Counted from the stretch's first letter, positions 1-8,519 are shown. The stretch: 64,000 nt of DNA from Edaphobacter lichenicola (GCF_025264645.1 NZ_CP073696.1:3968001-4032000); one strand, 5' to 3'. Made by a program: numbers and translations. The notes: a model not told the origin generated them from the sequence alone.

Positions 1-23
1 GGGTGGCCGAGCGTAGTGGGCCC

Positions 24-35
24 GTCCGGCAGGAC
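24..35. repeat. Short hairpin, partial copy of a repeat also found near 60.2 kb
   Basis: GTCC-GGCA-GGAC forms a 4-bp stem. The flanking 15 bases (CCGTCCGGCAGGACA) are identical to the last hairpin of the three-hairpin element at 60167-60211. This looks like a truncated copy at the window edge, but it is short enough that chance cannot be excluded. Confidence 0.35.
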
Positions 36-90
36 AAAGAGATTTGCTACCCTAATCCCCAGTGTGAATCCCGTAGACGAGGTCCCATCC

Positions 91-738
91 ATGCTCGACG
101 TGCATCCCCCGCATGAACCTGTTCATGGCTGGCGCGACTTTCTGCTTCATATCCTGACTATTACCATCGGCCTCCTCATCGCCCTCGGCCTCGAAGGTCT
201 CGTTGAATGGCGGCATCACCGCCACCTCGTCCACGAAGCAGAAGCCAGCCTTCACACCGAGATCGAAAGCAACGCCAAGGGCCTGCCCGACACCCTCGCC
301 GCCCTGCACAAGAACCAGGCTGACCTCAAGCACGACGTCGAAGTCCTCAAATACATCATCAAAAATCACAAATCACCTCCGAGTGACAACATGACCATCA
401 GCTACGGCATCCGCACCTTCGACGACGTCAGTTGGAAGACCGCGCAATCCACCACCGCCCTCTCCTACATGCCCTACGCCCAGGCCGAGGAGTACTCCGA
501 CATCTACAGCCTCCAGGCCGAGCTCTACAACGCTGAGCAGCAGGCCGCCCGCGACGCCATCATCAGCCTCGCGCCCTTCATCAACACCAACGACAAAGAC
601 CCCGACCCGACCGAGGGTCAGGCAAACGACATCAAACAAAAGATCGAGGTCCTCCAGGGCCAGCTCACTCTCGTCGACTCCTTCCTGAACTCCCTCGACC
701 GTAGTTACAAAAAATTCCTCGCCGCCCACCCCAGCTAA
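91..738 (+). CDS. Small membrane-anchored protein of unknown function
   Basis: About 215 residues. The ATG at 91 is preferred over an upstream ATG at 16 because the protein then begins MLDVHPPHEPVHGWRDF, a short polar leader followed at once by one hydrophobic segment (about residues 17-35, rich in I, T, G and L). The rest is a soluble, helix-prone domain with a long charged stretch (residues 45-95) that may form a coiled coil. I recognise the opening (LDVHPPH, WRDF, GLLIALGLE) as typical of a conserved uncharacterised family in Acidobacteria and some Proteobacteria. No catalytic motif is visible. A single-pass inner-membrane protein is the most that can be said. Confidence 0.75.
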   Translation: MLDVHPPHEPVHGWRDFLLHILTITIGLLIALGLEGLVEWRHHRHLVHEAEASLHTEIESNAKGLPDTLAALHKNQADLKHDVEVLKYIIKNHKSPPSDNMTISYGIRTFDDVSWKTAQSTTALSYMPYAQAEEYSDIYSLQAELYNAEQQAARDAIISLAPFINTNDKDPDPTEGQANDIKQKIEVLQGQLTLVDSFLNSLDRSYKKFLAAHPS

Positions 739-837
739 CCCGGGATTAGAACGCGCACAAATGTCGGTCTTCGTGTCGTCGCGTCTCCCAAAACCGCGTC
801 TACACGTGTGAGCCTTGCATCTGCTCACACGAGGGAC

Positions 838-1752
838 ATGAAAAATCCAGTCGCATTCACCCGTCGCAGATTCCTCACCAACACCCTGGCCCTCGCGACG
901 ACGATCGAGCTACAGCGCGCAGCCCTCGCCCTCGGCCTCTTCGAAAACTCCGACGTCTGCAAGCTCACACCCGAGCAGGAGGTCGGCCCCTACTACGTCG
1001 CCGACGAGCTCCTCCGCTCCAACATCGTCGAAGACCGGCAAGGCATCCCACTCGAACTGCGAATCGCCGTCCTCGACGCGCGAACCTGCAAGCCGCTCTC
1101 CAACGTCGCCGTCGATATCTGGCATTGCGACGCCCTCGGGCTCTACTCCGGCGACACCGCACAAAACCCAATGGGCCCCGGCGGCCCACCACCCGGATCA
1201 CAAGGCGGACCACCTCCAGGCCCACCAAACGGATTCGACCCGCAACATCCGCGCAATCATCCCGGCCCACCCGAAGGCTTCGGCCCGCCGCCGCAAAACC
1301 ATCCCACCGACAAGCTCACCTTTCTCCGCGGCATTCAAATCACCGCGCCAGACGGCTCCGTCAACTTCCGCACCATCTTCCCCGGCTTCTACATGGGCCG
1401 CACCAATCACATCCACTTCAAAGTCCGCCTCGACGGCCACGAAGCGAACAAGACCTACGTCGCAGGCCACACCTCCCACAACGGACAGATTTTCTTCCCC
1501 GAAGAGATCGCGACGCAGCTCATGCAGCACGAGCCCTACGCAAACCACAAAATCCATCGCACCACCCAGACCGAAGACCACGTCTTCGAGGATCAAAACG
1601 GCCAACTCCAAATCGCAAAGCTTCAACCCCTCCAAGCCGGTCAATTCACCAAAGGTCTTCGTGCAGAGATCATCGCAGCAGCCGATCCCACGGCAACCCC
1701 ATCTCCCGTTGGCCCCGGTGGTGGTCCACGAATGCCGCCTCCACAATCCTGA
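838..1752 (+). CDS. Intradiol ring-cleavage dioxygenase, Tat-exported, with Pro/Gly-rich insert
   Basis: About 304 residues. The ATG at 838 follows a GAGGGA ribosome site; an upstream GTG at 808 lacks one. The N-terminus carries a twin-arginine motif (TRRRFLTN) and a hydrophobic stretch, so export of a folded metalloprotein is likely. The family uses non-haem Fe(III) bound by two Tyr and two His to cleave catechols. Candidate ligands are visible: Tyr103 in GLYSG, Tyr185 in PGFYMGR and His191/His193 in NHIHF. Between the WHCDALGLYSG and FLRGIQ motifs lies an insert of about 45 residues made largely of Pro, Gly and Gln, much longer than usual there. The C-terminus is also Pro/Gly-rich. The aromatic substrate cannot be told from sequence. 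Confidence 0.88.
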   Translation: MKNPVAFTRRRFLTNTLALATTIELQRAALALGLFENSDVCKLTPEQEVGPYYVADELLRSNIVEDRQGIPLELRIAVLDARTCKPLSNVAVDIWHCDALGLYSGDTAQNPMGPGGPPPGSQGGPPPGPPNGFDPQHPRNHPGPPEGFGPPPQNHPTDKLTFLRGIQITAPDGSVNFRTIFPGFYMGRTNHIHFKVRLDGHEANKTYVAGHTSHNGQIFFPEEIATQLMQHEPYANHKIHRTTQTEDHVFEDQNGQLQIAKLQPLQAGQFTKGLRAEIIAAADPTATPSPVGPGGGPRMPPPQS

Positions 1753-1830
1753 TCTCACCAAAATGCCAAACCCTCCTCTGTTCGAATAAAATCTCCGCTG
1801 TAGAGTCGTGACACCGAGGTCTGAGTGACC

Positions 1831-2967
1831 ATGGGCAAAAGACTGCGGCAGACGGTCCCGGAGCGATGCGAACCATCAGCCTCCCGCCAACACAGATTCG
1901 CCGCTATCGCTCTCCTGTTCGTGCTCGCTGTGATCGCCGGCAACGCGCAATCGCAAACCGAAACCCCACCGACGCAATCTCCAGCCCCTGAAACTCCCAC
2001 CCTTCACGTCTACACCAACCTCAAGCAGGTCTCCGTCCTCGTCCTCACTCACGACTACGAGAGAATGAAGCCGCTCGACCCATCGGGCTTCCGCATCAGC
2101 CTCGACTCCGGGCCGCCATTTCGCCCAACCTACGTTCGCCGCGAGGGCGAGGATCCAATCTCCCTGGCAATCCTTATCGACGCAAGCAAACCCTACAACG
2201 AACTGCTGCCGGCGCTCGTTAGCGCCATCGCTACCCTCCCGCCCGACTTCCTCCATCCCCAGGATCGCGTCTCGGTCTATGCGATTAATTGCAGCCTCAT
2301 CCGCACAATCTACGACACCGGGGCAAATCCGGCCGCGCTCGCCGACGGGGTCAGGAGAGCCACGGCGGCATGGCAGATTCGTGAAACGCAAAACGAAAAG
2401 CTACAGAAAGAGAATAAGAAACCCGTGCCATACTGCAGGGCCGGACTGCCGCTATGGGACTCTATGTCCGAAGTGCTCAAAGACCTCGACCAGCAACCAG
2501 GCAGACGCGTACTCCTCGCCATCACCGATGGCGTAGACGATGGCAGCAAGACCCTCTGGAAAGACGTCATGTTCCACGCACAGATCCACTCGGAGACTGT
2601 CTTTGGCCTAAAGCCGACGACCCAAACATCCTTCGATGGCCCCGAGGACAAGTTCAAACAGATATGCGTGGACAGCGGTGGAATCGACCTGCGAGGCAAC
2701 GAGCACACCACCATTCTCCGGCTCAAGGAGTTCACGCAGATGATGAGGGAGCGCTACATCCTTGAGTATCCGCGTACGCCAAACGAGAAGCCAGGTGTCC
2801 ACATCATCGCGGTGTCTTACAAAAAGAAGAGCAATCTCTACATCACAGCCACAGGAATCACCGTTCCGATTGCGAGTGAAGACGAAATAGAAAGTAGGAA
2901 AACCATTCAGTCAGACCCATCACGAGCGCCTGAGTTCGGCAGTCGGAAGGTGCTGGCCCCGAACTAA
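1831..2967 (+). CDS. Secreted VWFA-related protein, acidobacterial type (paralogue 1)
   Basis: About 378 residues. A GAGG lies 10-11 bases before the ATG at 1831; a GTG at 1825 is the alternative. A hydrophobic signal segment ends near NAQSQ, followed by a short Thr/Pro linker. The domain matches the von Willebrand-A-like family expanded in Acidobacteria (FRPTYVRREG, ISLAILIDAS, DRVSVY, RRVLLAITDGVDDGS, MRERYILEYP). The metal-site motif DxSxS reads DASKP, so the second Ser is missing and metal-dependent binding may be altered. It is strongly similar over its whole length to the product at 4667-5845, so the two arose by duplication. The role is unknown; a cell-surface or periplasmic binding function is inferred. 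Confidence 0.85.
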   Translation: MGKRLRQTVPERCEPSASRQHRFAAIALLFVLAVIAGNAQSQTETPPTQSPAPETPTLHVYTNLKQVSVLVLTHDYERMKPLDPSGFRISLDSGPPFRPTYVRREGEDPISLAILIDASKPYNELLPALVSAIATLPPDFLHPQDRVSVYAINCSLIRTIYDTGANPAALADGVRRATAAWQIRETQNEKLQKENKKPVPYCRAGLPLWDSMSEVLKDLDQQPGRRVLLAITDGVDDGSKTLWKDVMFHAQIHSETVFGLKPTTQTSFDGPEDKFKQICVDSGGIDLRGNEHTTILRLKEFTQMMRERYILEYPRTPNEKPGVHIIAVSYKKKSNLYITATGITVPIASEDEIESRKTIQSDPSRAPEFGSRKVLAPN

Positions 2968-3016
2968 GAAGCCCACAAAAACCTGCACCGTCACATCCGT
3001 TTGATAAGCTTCTCCC

Positions 3017-3934
3017 GTGAACATCGGCCCCCGCAGTCAACCCGGCATCTACGTCGAAATCCACATCGCCGACAGCGTTGATCGAATCTGGCAGCTCACG
3101 CAGCAACCCGACCTCCACCAACGATGGGATCTTCGCTTCACCCGTATCACCTACCTTCCCCGCGCAACACCAGCCGACCCACAACGCTTCCTCTACGAAA
3201 CCCGAATCGGCTTCGGCCTCGCCATCAAAGGCACAGGCGAAAGCGTCGGGCAACGCTCAAATAACGGCGACACGACCTCATCTCTAAAGTTCGCTTCCGA
3301 CGATCCAAAGTCCCTCATCCGCCAGGGCTCCGGATACTGGCGCTACATCCCCACCGATCACGGCACTCGCTTCTTCACCTGGTACGACTATCAAGTCAGG
3401 TTCGGCGCCGTCGGGCGCATCATTGATCGCATCGTCTTTCGCCCGCTCATCGGCTGGGCCACTGCTTGGAGCTTCGACCGCCTCCGCCTCTGGATAGAAA
3501 CCGGCCAATCCCCGGAGACATCGCGCGATCTCTCCGCAATCCACGCCATAGCCCGCATCACCCTCGCCTTCGTTTGGATCTGGCACGGCCTCGTACCAAA
3601 ACTCCTCTTCCATCACATCGACGAGCGCACCATGCTCAGCCAATCGGGCCTCTCTCCCGACTGGCTTCCATGGATCGGAGCCGCAGAGATCCTCTTCGGA
3701 ATTCTCGTCCTCTGCACATGGAGCAAACGCGCCATCTTCGTCATCAGCGGCGCGCTCATGATTCTCGCCACCGCCGCCGTCTCGATGAAGTCCCCGATGT
3801 ATCTCACAGCAGCCTTCAATCCCATCACCCTCAACCTCACCGTGCTGGCAATCTGCATCGTAGGTTGGCTCGCCTCACGCACCTTACCCTCTGCCAAACG
3901 CTGCCTGCGCATCGACCCGAGGACTCAGCAATGA
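3017..3934 (+). CDS. SRPBCC-like domain fused to a DoxX-like membrane domain
   Basis: About 305 residues from a GTG start. Residues 1-155 resemble the SRPBCC (START-like) fold, with an opening IYVEIHIADSVDRIWQLT and a mixed beta pattern ending in a long helix (FDRLRLWIETG). Residues 170-295 hold four hydrophobic segments (IARITLAFVWIWHGLVPKL, WIGAAEILFGILVLC, IFVISGALMILATAAV, LNLTVLAICIVGWLA) like DoxX-like membrane proteins. The stop overlaps the next start as ATGA, so the two are translationally coupled. The fusion suggests a lipid-facing or small-molecule-binding domain tethered to the inner membrane. No enzymatic activity is evident. Confidence 0.8.
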   Translation: MNIGPRSQPGIYVEIHIADSVDRIWQLTQQPDLHQRWDLRFTRITYLPRATPADPQRFLYETRIGFGLAIKGTGESVGQRSNNGDTTSSLKFASDDPKSLIRQGSGYWRYIPTDHGTRFFTWYDYQVRFGAVGRIIDRIVFRPLIGWATAWSFDRLRLWIETGQSPETSRDLSAIHAIARITLAFVWIWHGLVPKLLFHHIDERTMLSQSGLSPDWLPWIGAAEILFGILVLCTWSKRAIFVISGALMILATAAVSMKSPMYLTAAFNPITLNLTVLAICIVGWLASRTLPSAKRCLRIDPRTQQ

Positions 3935-4608
3935 TCTCGATCTACCAGCGGGCCATGGGCTCCGACTTCGACAAGCTCCATCCGCAAATCCAACGCCGCT
4001 TCAGCCTCCACTCCGGCGCTGGCATCGCCGCCGTAGGCACCGGCGTGATGGAGCAACTCTGGCACGGCGCACCCTACACCCTGCCCTTTCTCTACATCGG
4101 CACCTGGCGAAGCATCATGTTCCCCGAGCGTGGCCAGAATGTTCCCTTCACCATCCAGAACTACGCCTACCGCGACCCCCTCGGCCGCGAAACCGTGACC
4201 TGGGTCCGCACCTTCGCCACCCGCACACCACGCAGGTTCGACGCCTACATGATCTACAGCGAAGAGCGTCAATGCATCGTCGACTATCTCGGAACCCATC
4301 AACACCTCGCAGTCGATCTCGAACTCAGCGTCGCTCCCAACGGCGGTCTCCGCCTTCGCTCCGGCCCGCAACGCTTCTACGAGGGCCCAATAGCCTTCCC
4401 CTTCCCACTCTTCCTCTCCGGTATCGCCGACGTCTGCGAGTGGTACGACGATGCCGCCCAATGCTTCAGAATCGAAGTGAGCGCAGCAAACCGCACATGG
4501 GGAAAGCTCTTCGGCTACAAAGGTCAATTTCAGGTCGAGTGGCTACCCGCGCAGTCCGCAGACGTCCCCAAAGACATCCTCCCGCGCCGCGTTGAATCGA
4601 GAACCTGA
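3931..4608 (+). CDS. DUF4166 family protein
   Basis: About 225 residues. The start overlaps the previous stop as ATGA. The opening ISIYQRAMGSDFDKLHPQIQ and the later FYEGPIAFPFPLFLSGIADV are typical of the DUF4166 family, which often sits beside SRPBCC, DoxX-like or saccharopine-dehydrogenase-like genes. There is no signal peptide or clear membrane segment. The tight coupling to a SRPBCC-DoxX fusion implies a shared role, possibly in handling a hydrophobic ligand, but the function is unknown. A longer open frame running back to 3466 overlaps the preceding gene and is not the real N-terminus. Confidence 0.82.
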   Translation: MISIYQRAMGSDFDKLHPQIQRRFSLHSGAGIAAVGTGVMEQLWHGAPYTLPFLYIGTWRSIMFPERGQNVPFTIQNYAYRDPLGRETVTWVRTFATRTPRRFDAYMIYSEERQCIVDYLGTHQHLAVDLELSVAPNGGLRLRSGPQRFYEGPIAFPFPLFLSGIADVCEWYDDAAQCFRIEVSAANRTWGKLFGYKGQFQVEWLPAQSADVPKDILPRRVESRT

Positions 4609-4666
4609 CTTTCTCTTATAAAATGGCGGCTGTCGATTGGTGATCGTCGCGGACGTCAGAGAGATC

Positions 4667-5845
4667 ATGGACAAAAGGCAGGCAAATTCGAACAGCGGAC
4701 AGCGCTCCTCTAGTTCAAAACTATCCTGCGCAATCAACCTCCTCTTCACGCTGTCTGGAGCTCTCGCTATGGCTCAGACAACGCCGCCACCGTCTGCCGA
4801 TCCATCCAGTTCTCCAACACCCACCCTCCGCGTCTACACCAATCTCAAGCAGATCCCCGTCCTCGTCCTCACTCACGATTACGTAAGAATGAAACCAATC
4901 GACCCCTCGGGCTTCCGACTCAGCCTCGACTCCGGCCCACGGTTTCGCCCAACCTACGTCCGCCGCGAGGGCGATGACCCAATCTCCCTGTCAATCCTCA
5001 TCGACACCAGCAAGCCCGACAACGAACTCCTGCCGTCGCTCCTTCAATCCATCGCTGCACTCCCGCCCGACTTCCTCCATCCCCAGGATCGCGTCTCCGT
5101 CTACACCGTCGATTGCTACCTGATCCGCACAACCTTCGACAGCCCGGCAAACCCCGCCATACTTGCCGACGGCGTTCAAAGAGCCATGGCACCATGGCAG
5201 GCCCGTCAAACACAAAACGAAGAGCTGAAGAAAGAGAAGAAGGCTGTCCCGCCGCCCTGCATACCTCGCCTGCCGCTGTGGGACTCCATGGCCGAGGTGC
5301 TCAACGACCTCGACCAACAATCAGGACGGCGCGTACTCCTCGCCATTACCGATGGTGTCGATACCGGCAGCAGGACCCTCTGGAAAGACGTCATGCTCCA
5401 TGCACAGCTCCACTCCGAGACTGTCTTCGGGCTGCTGCCAAACCCAACCATCGTCCTGCAGAAATCCCTCGAGACATCGGAGATGTCTGCCTTCCACCCC
5501 ACCTTCATCAATGCCCCCGAGAACAAGTTCGAACAGATATGCGTCAACAGCGGCGGAATCCTGTTACAAGCGAGCAAGCACACCACCATGTATCGGCTCA
5601 AGGAGTTCACCCAGATGGTGCGAGAGCGCTACATCCTTGAGTTCCCGCGCGCGACAAACGAAGAGGCAGGCCTTCACACCCTCGCTGTGACCTACAGAAA
5701 GAAGGGCAATCTCTACATCGCGGCTGCCGGAATCTCGGTTCCGATTGCAAGCGAAGATGAGAAAAAAGGCGCGAACACCATTCAAGCGGATCCGTCGAAA
5801 AGCCCCGCGGAAGGCGACCGAAAGGTTCTTCTCCCGAAACACTAA
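4667..5845 (+). CDS. Secreted VWFA-related protein, acidobacterial type (paralogue 2)
   Basis: About 392 residues. The ATG at 4667 follows CAGAGAG; an upstream GTG at 4637 would add ten residues before the signal peptide. The signal segment (INLLFTLSGALAMAQ) is followed by a Ser/Pro/Thr linker. The remainder follows paralogue 1 almost block for block (FRPTYVRREGDDPISLSILI, PPDFLHPQDRVSVYT, RERYILEFPRATNEE). It carries an extra stretch of roughly 20 residues (around LLPNPTIVLQKSLETSE) absent from paralogue 1. The DxSxS motif is DTSKP, so the second Ser is again lost. The two paralogues flank the SRPBCC-DoxX/DUF4166 pair in the same orientation with short gaps. Confidence 0.85.
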   Translation: MDKRQANSNSGQRSSSSKLSCAINLLFTLSGALAMAQTTPPPSADPSSSPTPTLRVYTNLKQIPVLVLTHDYVRMKPIDPSGFRLSLDSGPRFRPTYVRREGDDPISLSILIDTSKPDNELLPSLLQSIAALPPDFLHPQDRVSVYTVDCYLIRTTFDSPANPAILADGVQRAMAPWQARQTQNEELKKEKKAVPPPCIPRLPLWDSMAEVLNDLDQQSGRRVLLAITDGVDTGSRTLWKDVMLHAQLHSETVFGLLPNPTIVLQKSLETSEMSAFHPTFINAPENKFEQICVNSGGILLQASKHTTMYRLKEFTQMVRERYILEFPRATNEEAGLHTLAVTYRKKGNLYIAAAGISVPIASEDEKKGANTIQADPSKSPAEGDRKVLLPKH

Positions 5846-5951
5846 ACCAACGCCGCAGATGGTGTAGATTCGCTTGCGCTTTTTGTTTGTCATTCCCGAA
5901 GGGAATCTGCGTTTGCAAACTCTACCCCATAAGAAAAATACGTCATAAGCC
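5846..5951 (+). repeat. 106-nt dispersed repeat starting directly after a stop codon (copy A)
   Basis: This stretch matches 11519-11624 over the same length, including GGTGTAGA, TCGCTT, TTGTCATTCC, AATCTGCGTTTGC and a terminal CATAAGCC. The imperfect CATTCCCGAAGGGAATC forms a small palindrome. Both copies begin at the first base after a TAA. Related but rearranged pieces occur near 43.7 kb. A REP-like or 3'-end element is inferred. Confidence 0.75.
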
Positions 5952-6076
5952 CTAATCACGATCGGACCACATCAAAATCCTGTCAAGCCCCCGAAGCGAT
6001 AAAACCCGCGCCAGTCCTGCACATTCGCGTGGCGTATCAGTTACCCTCCAACCGCTATAATGGAATCAGACTTCAG

Positions 6077-6105
6077 AAAAGCCCCAGCTGCATCGGGGCT
6101 TTTTC
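6077..6105 (+). terminator. Rho-independent terminator-like hairpin
   Basis: AAAAGCCCC (6077-6085) pairs with GGGGCTTTT (6095-6103) around a nine-base loop, followed by more T. It lies 230 bases after the stop of the vWA-like gene. A TATAAT at 6056-6061 just upstream could alternatively drive a very short transcript, but no good -35 box is visible. Confidence 0.6.
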
Positions 6106-6112
6106 TATTGCC

Positions 6113-6170
6113 ACCCGTAACTCCTTTGATTGGAAATATTTACCCGTAACCCCTTTGGTTGGACATATTT
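6113..6170. repeat. Two tandem 29-bp direct repeats
   Basis: Positions 6113-6141 and 6142-6170 match with three mismatches; each unit runs from ACCCGTAAC to ATATTT. A partial third start (CACCCGTATCTCC) occurs near 6259. The array lies in the 466-base gap before the aldehyde dehydrogenase gene. It could be a regulator-binding array or a simple duplication. Confidence 0.8.
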
Positions 6171-6220
6171 GCAGACAGCGCAATTAGTTATGTTGTTGAT
6201 TCGGGGAGCCTTACGAACAC

Positions 6221-6247
6221 CACCCCCCGGGGGGGGTGCCCCCCCAC
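6221..6247. repeat. Poly-C/poly-G palindromic tract
   Basis: C6 followed by G8, then TG and C7, flanked by CAC and ACC. The tract can fold into a very stable hairpin and is prone to slippage and sequencing error. It lies about 65 bases upstream of the aldehyde dehydrogenase start. Confidence 0.8.
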
Positions 6248-6311
6248 CACTGACTTGCCACCCGTATCTCCAACCATCTACGCTTAGCCTCGAGAACAAT
6301 CCAGACAAATC

Positions 6312-7829
6312 ATGACGATCAAACAAGAAGTCGCAGACATCCTCGCCCATCTTGGCGTGCCCTCCACCACCGGCAACCTCACCGTCCGCACCCCCATCAC
6401 CGGCGAAGTGATCGCGCAGATCTCCACCATCACCGCCGAAGACGCCCGCAAAGCCATCGCCCAGGCCCACACCGCCTACCTCGACTGGCGTAACGTCCCC
6501 GCCCCCAAGCGCGGCGAACTCGTCCGTCTCCTCGGCGAAGAGCTACGCGCCGAAATCGACTCCCTCGGCCGCCTGGTCACCATCGAAACCGGCAAGCTCC
6601 TCTCCGAAGGCTACGGCGAAGTTCAGGAGATGATCGACATCTGCACCTTCGCAGCCGGCCTCTCCCGCCAGCTCGCCGGCCTCACCGTCCCATCCGAGCG
6701 CGCCAAGCACCGCATGATGGAGACCTGGCACTCCCTCGGCGTCGTTGGCGTCATCTCCGCCTTCAACTTCCCCGTAGCCGTCTGGAGTTGGAACGCCGCC
6801 CTCGCCCTCGTCTGCGGCGACTCCGTCGTCTGGAAGCCCAGCGAAAAAACTCCCCTCACCGCGCTCGCCACACAAGCCATCTTCGACCGCGCCGCAAAGA
6901 AGTTCGAAGCCAAATTCGGAACCATCCCACAAGGCCTCGCAACCCTCCTCATCGGCGACGCCACCGTCGGCCAGCAGCTCGTCGACTCGCCGATCATCCC
7001 TCTCGTCTCGGCCACCGGATCGACCGCCATGGGACGCGCCGTTGCACCCAAACTCGCCGCCCGCTTCGCCAAGGCCATCCTCGAACTCGGCGGAAACAAC
7101 GCAGCCATCGTCACCCCCACCGCCGACCTCGACCTGACGCTCCGCGCCATCGCCTTCTCCGCAATGGGCACCGCAGGCCAGCGCTGCACCACCCTCCGCC
7201 GCCTCATCGTCCACACTGACGTCTACGACAAGCTCGTCGCCCAACTCAAAAAAGTCTACGGCTCGGTCGTCATCGGCGACCCGCGCGAAGGCAGCACTCT
7301 CGTCGGCCCGCTCATCGACGAGCGCTCCTTCAACGCCATGCAGCACTCCCTCAACGAAGCCCGCAGTACCGGCGCAACGATCACCGGTGGCGAAAGAATA
7401 CCCAACAAACAAAATCCCGAAGCCTTCTACGTTCGCCCCGCTCTGGTTGAAATCTCCACCCAGGCCGATGTCGTCAAGCGAGAGACCTTCGCCCCAATCC
7501 TCTACGTCATGAAGTACACCGACCTCAACGACGCCCTGCGCCTCCACAACGACGTCCCCCAGGGCCTCTCGTCGTCCATCTTCACCATGAACCTCCGCGA
7601 AGCCGAGCTCTTCCTCTCCGCCACCGGGTCAGACTGCGGCATCGCCAACGTCAACATCGGCACCTCCGGCGCAGAGATCGGCGGAGCCTTCGGCGGCGAA
7701 AAAGAGACGGGCGGCGGGCGCGAGTCCGGCTCCGACGCATGGAAGCAATACATGCGCCGCGCCACCAACACCATCAACTACGGTACCGACCTGCCGCTCG
7801 CACAAGGCGTCAGCTTCGATATCGACTGA
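6312..7829 (+). CDS. Aldehyde dehydrogenase, ALDH7 type (L-piperidine-6-carboxylate / aminoadipate-semialdehyde dehydrogenase-like)
   Basis: About 505 residues, normal for the family. It oxidises an aldehyde to a carboxylate with NAD(P)+. Visible active-site residues are Asn152 in SAFNFP, Glu258 in LELGGNNA and the nucleophile Cys292 in GQRCTTLRR. The sequence ETWHSLGVVGVISAFNFP and the GGEKETGGGRESGSDAWKQY ending are typical of the ALDH7 (antiquitin, AmaB) branch, which acts in lysine and pipecolate catabolism. No other lysine-degradation gene is adjacent, so the substrate is inferred from family only. No clear ribosome site precedes the ATG. Confidence 0.88.
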   Translation: MTIKQEVADILAHLGVPSTTGNLTVRTPITGEVIAQISTITAEDARKAIAQAHTAYLDWRNVPAPKRGELVRLLGEELRAEIDSLGRLVTIETGKLLSEGYGEVQEMIDICTFAAGLSRQLAGLTVPSERAKHRMMETWHSLGVVGVISAFNFPVAVWSWNAALALVCGDSVVWKPSEKTPLTALATQAIFDRAAKKFEAKFGTIPQGLATLLIGDATVGQQLVDSPIIPLVSATGSTAMGRAVAPKLAARFAKAILELGGNNAAIVTPTADLDLTLRAIAFSAMGTAGQRCTTLRRLIVHTDVYDKLVAQLKKVYGSVVIGDPREGSTLVGPLIDERSFNAMQHSLNEARSTGATITGGERIPNKQNPEAFYVRPALVEISTQADVVKRETFAPILYVMKYTDLNDALRLHNDVPQGLSSSIFTMNLREAELFLSATGSDCGIANVNIGTSGAEIGGAFGGEKETGGGRESGSDAWKQYMRRATNTINYGTDLPLAQGVSFDID

Positions 7830-7846
7830 TCGAGAACAAGCGCTGA

Positions 7847-8326
7847 CTACGCCGCTAATCCCAGAGTGGAGTTCACCGTAGCCAGCGCAGCCTTCTCTTC
7901 ATCCGACACCAGAGTGCCCCCGAATCCAAGGAAGCCGCCCTCTTTCGTGGCCTCCGCGGTCGCTTTCGCAACGCCGGCAAGCCACTGCTTCACCTCGGTC
8001 GCCTCTTCAGGCGTCGCCTTCTGCGCAAGCAGATCCGACGTCCGTTTCAGGATTTCAGTTGCGGCTCCCTGCACCTGCCCAGGCGTAGCACCCGCCGGTG
8101 GCTTGGGAATCGACATCTTCTGAGTCAGATCTGTGGCAAGATCCTTCAGCAGCGCGGTCTGCGCCGATCCAGCCGCCTGCAGGATCATCTTGCCCGCCGC
8201 GGTTGACTCCTGAACAAGTCCGATAGGTCCGCTGGGGCTGGCCGCCACCACCAGGATGCTGGCCATAAACGGCGAGGAACGCAGAAGGTCCCACTCATCA
8301 ACGCTGAAATCTGCTCGTGTGCTCAT
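7847..8326 (-). CDS. Conserved protein of unknown function
   Basis: About 159 residues, read from an ATG at 8326 giving MSTRADFSVDEWDLLRSSPF; an in-frame TTG at 8398 would add 24 residues of poor quality. I recognise the layout F-S-x-(D/E)-E-W near the N-terminus, then SILVVAASPSGPIGL, then a C-terminal GGFLGFGGTLVSDEEKAAL as a widespread uncharacterised family. It is mostly helical with no signal peptide and no obvious active site. It faces the dehydrogenase gene tail to tail with a 17-base gap. Confidence 0.75.
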   Translation of the reverse strand: MSTRADFSVDEWDLLRSSPFMASILVVAASPSGPIGLVQESTAAGKMILQAAGSAQTALLKDLATDLTQKMSIPKPPAGATPGQVQGAATEILKRTSDLLAQKATPEEATEVKQWLAGVAKATAEATKEGGFLGFGGTLVSDEEKAALATVNSTLGLAA

Positions 8327-8519
8327 AAAAAGTCCAGCCTTCCGCCCCATCCGCATCACGTGCGCCGCCAACAGGGACTCTTGGGATTCGGACAGCAAAA
8401 AGATTGGCCCACCAATCGCCGCCGGACTTCGAGGCTACCGAGCAGCACGTGCCCTGTCAATTGGAGCGGCGTGAATTTCAAAAGAACATCGCCGCCCCAA
8501 TCACCAGATCCGTTGCAAA

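Noticed and set aside
1..40. tRNA-like opening (GGTGGCCGAGCG)
   Set aside because: It resembles the start of a Ser or Leu tRNA, but no anticodon arm or T-loop follows, and an open frame starts there.
6056..6105. Very short RNA from a TATAAT box to a terminator
   Set aside because: A -10 box and a hairpin with T-run are present, but no -35 box is visible at 16-18 bases and the transcript would be only about 40 bases.
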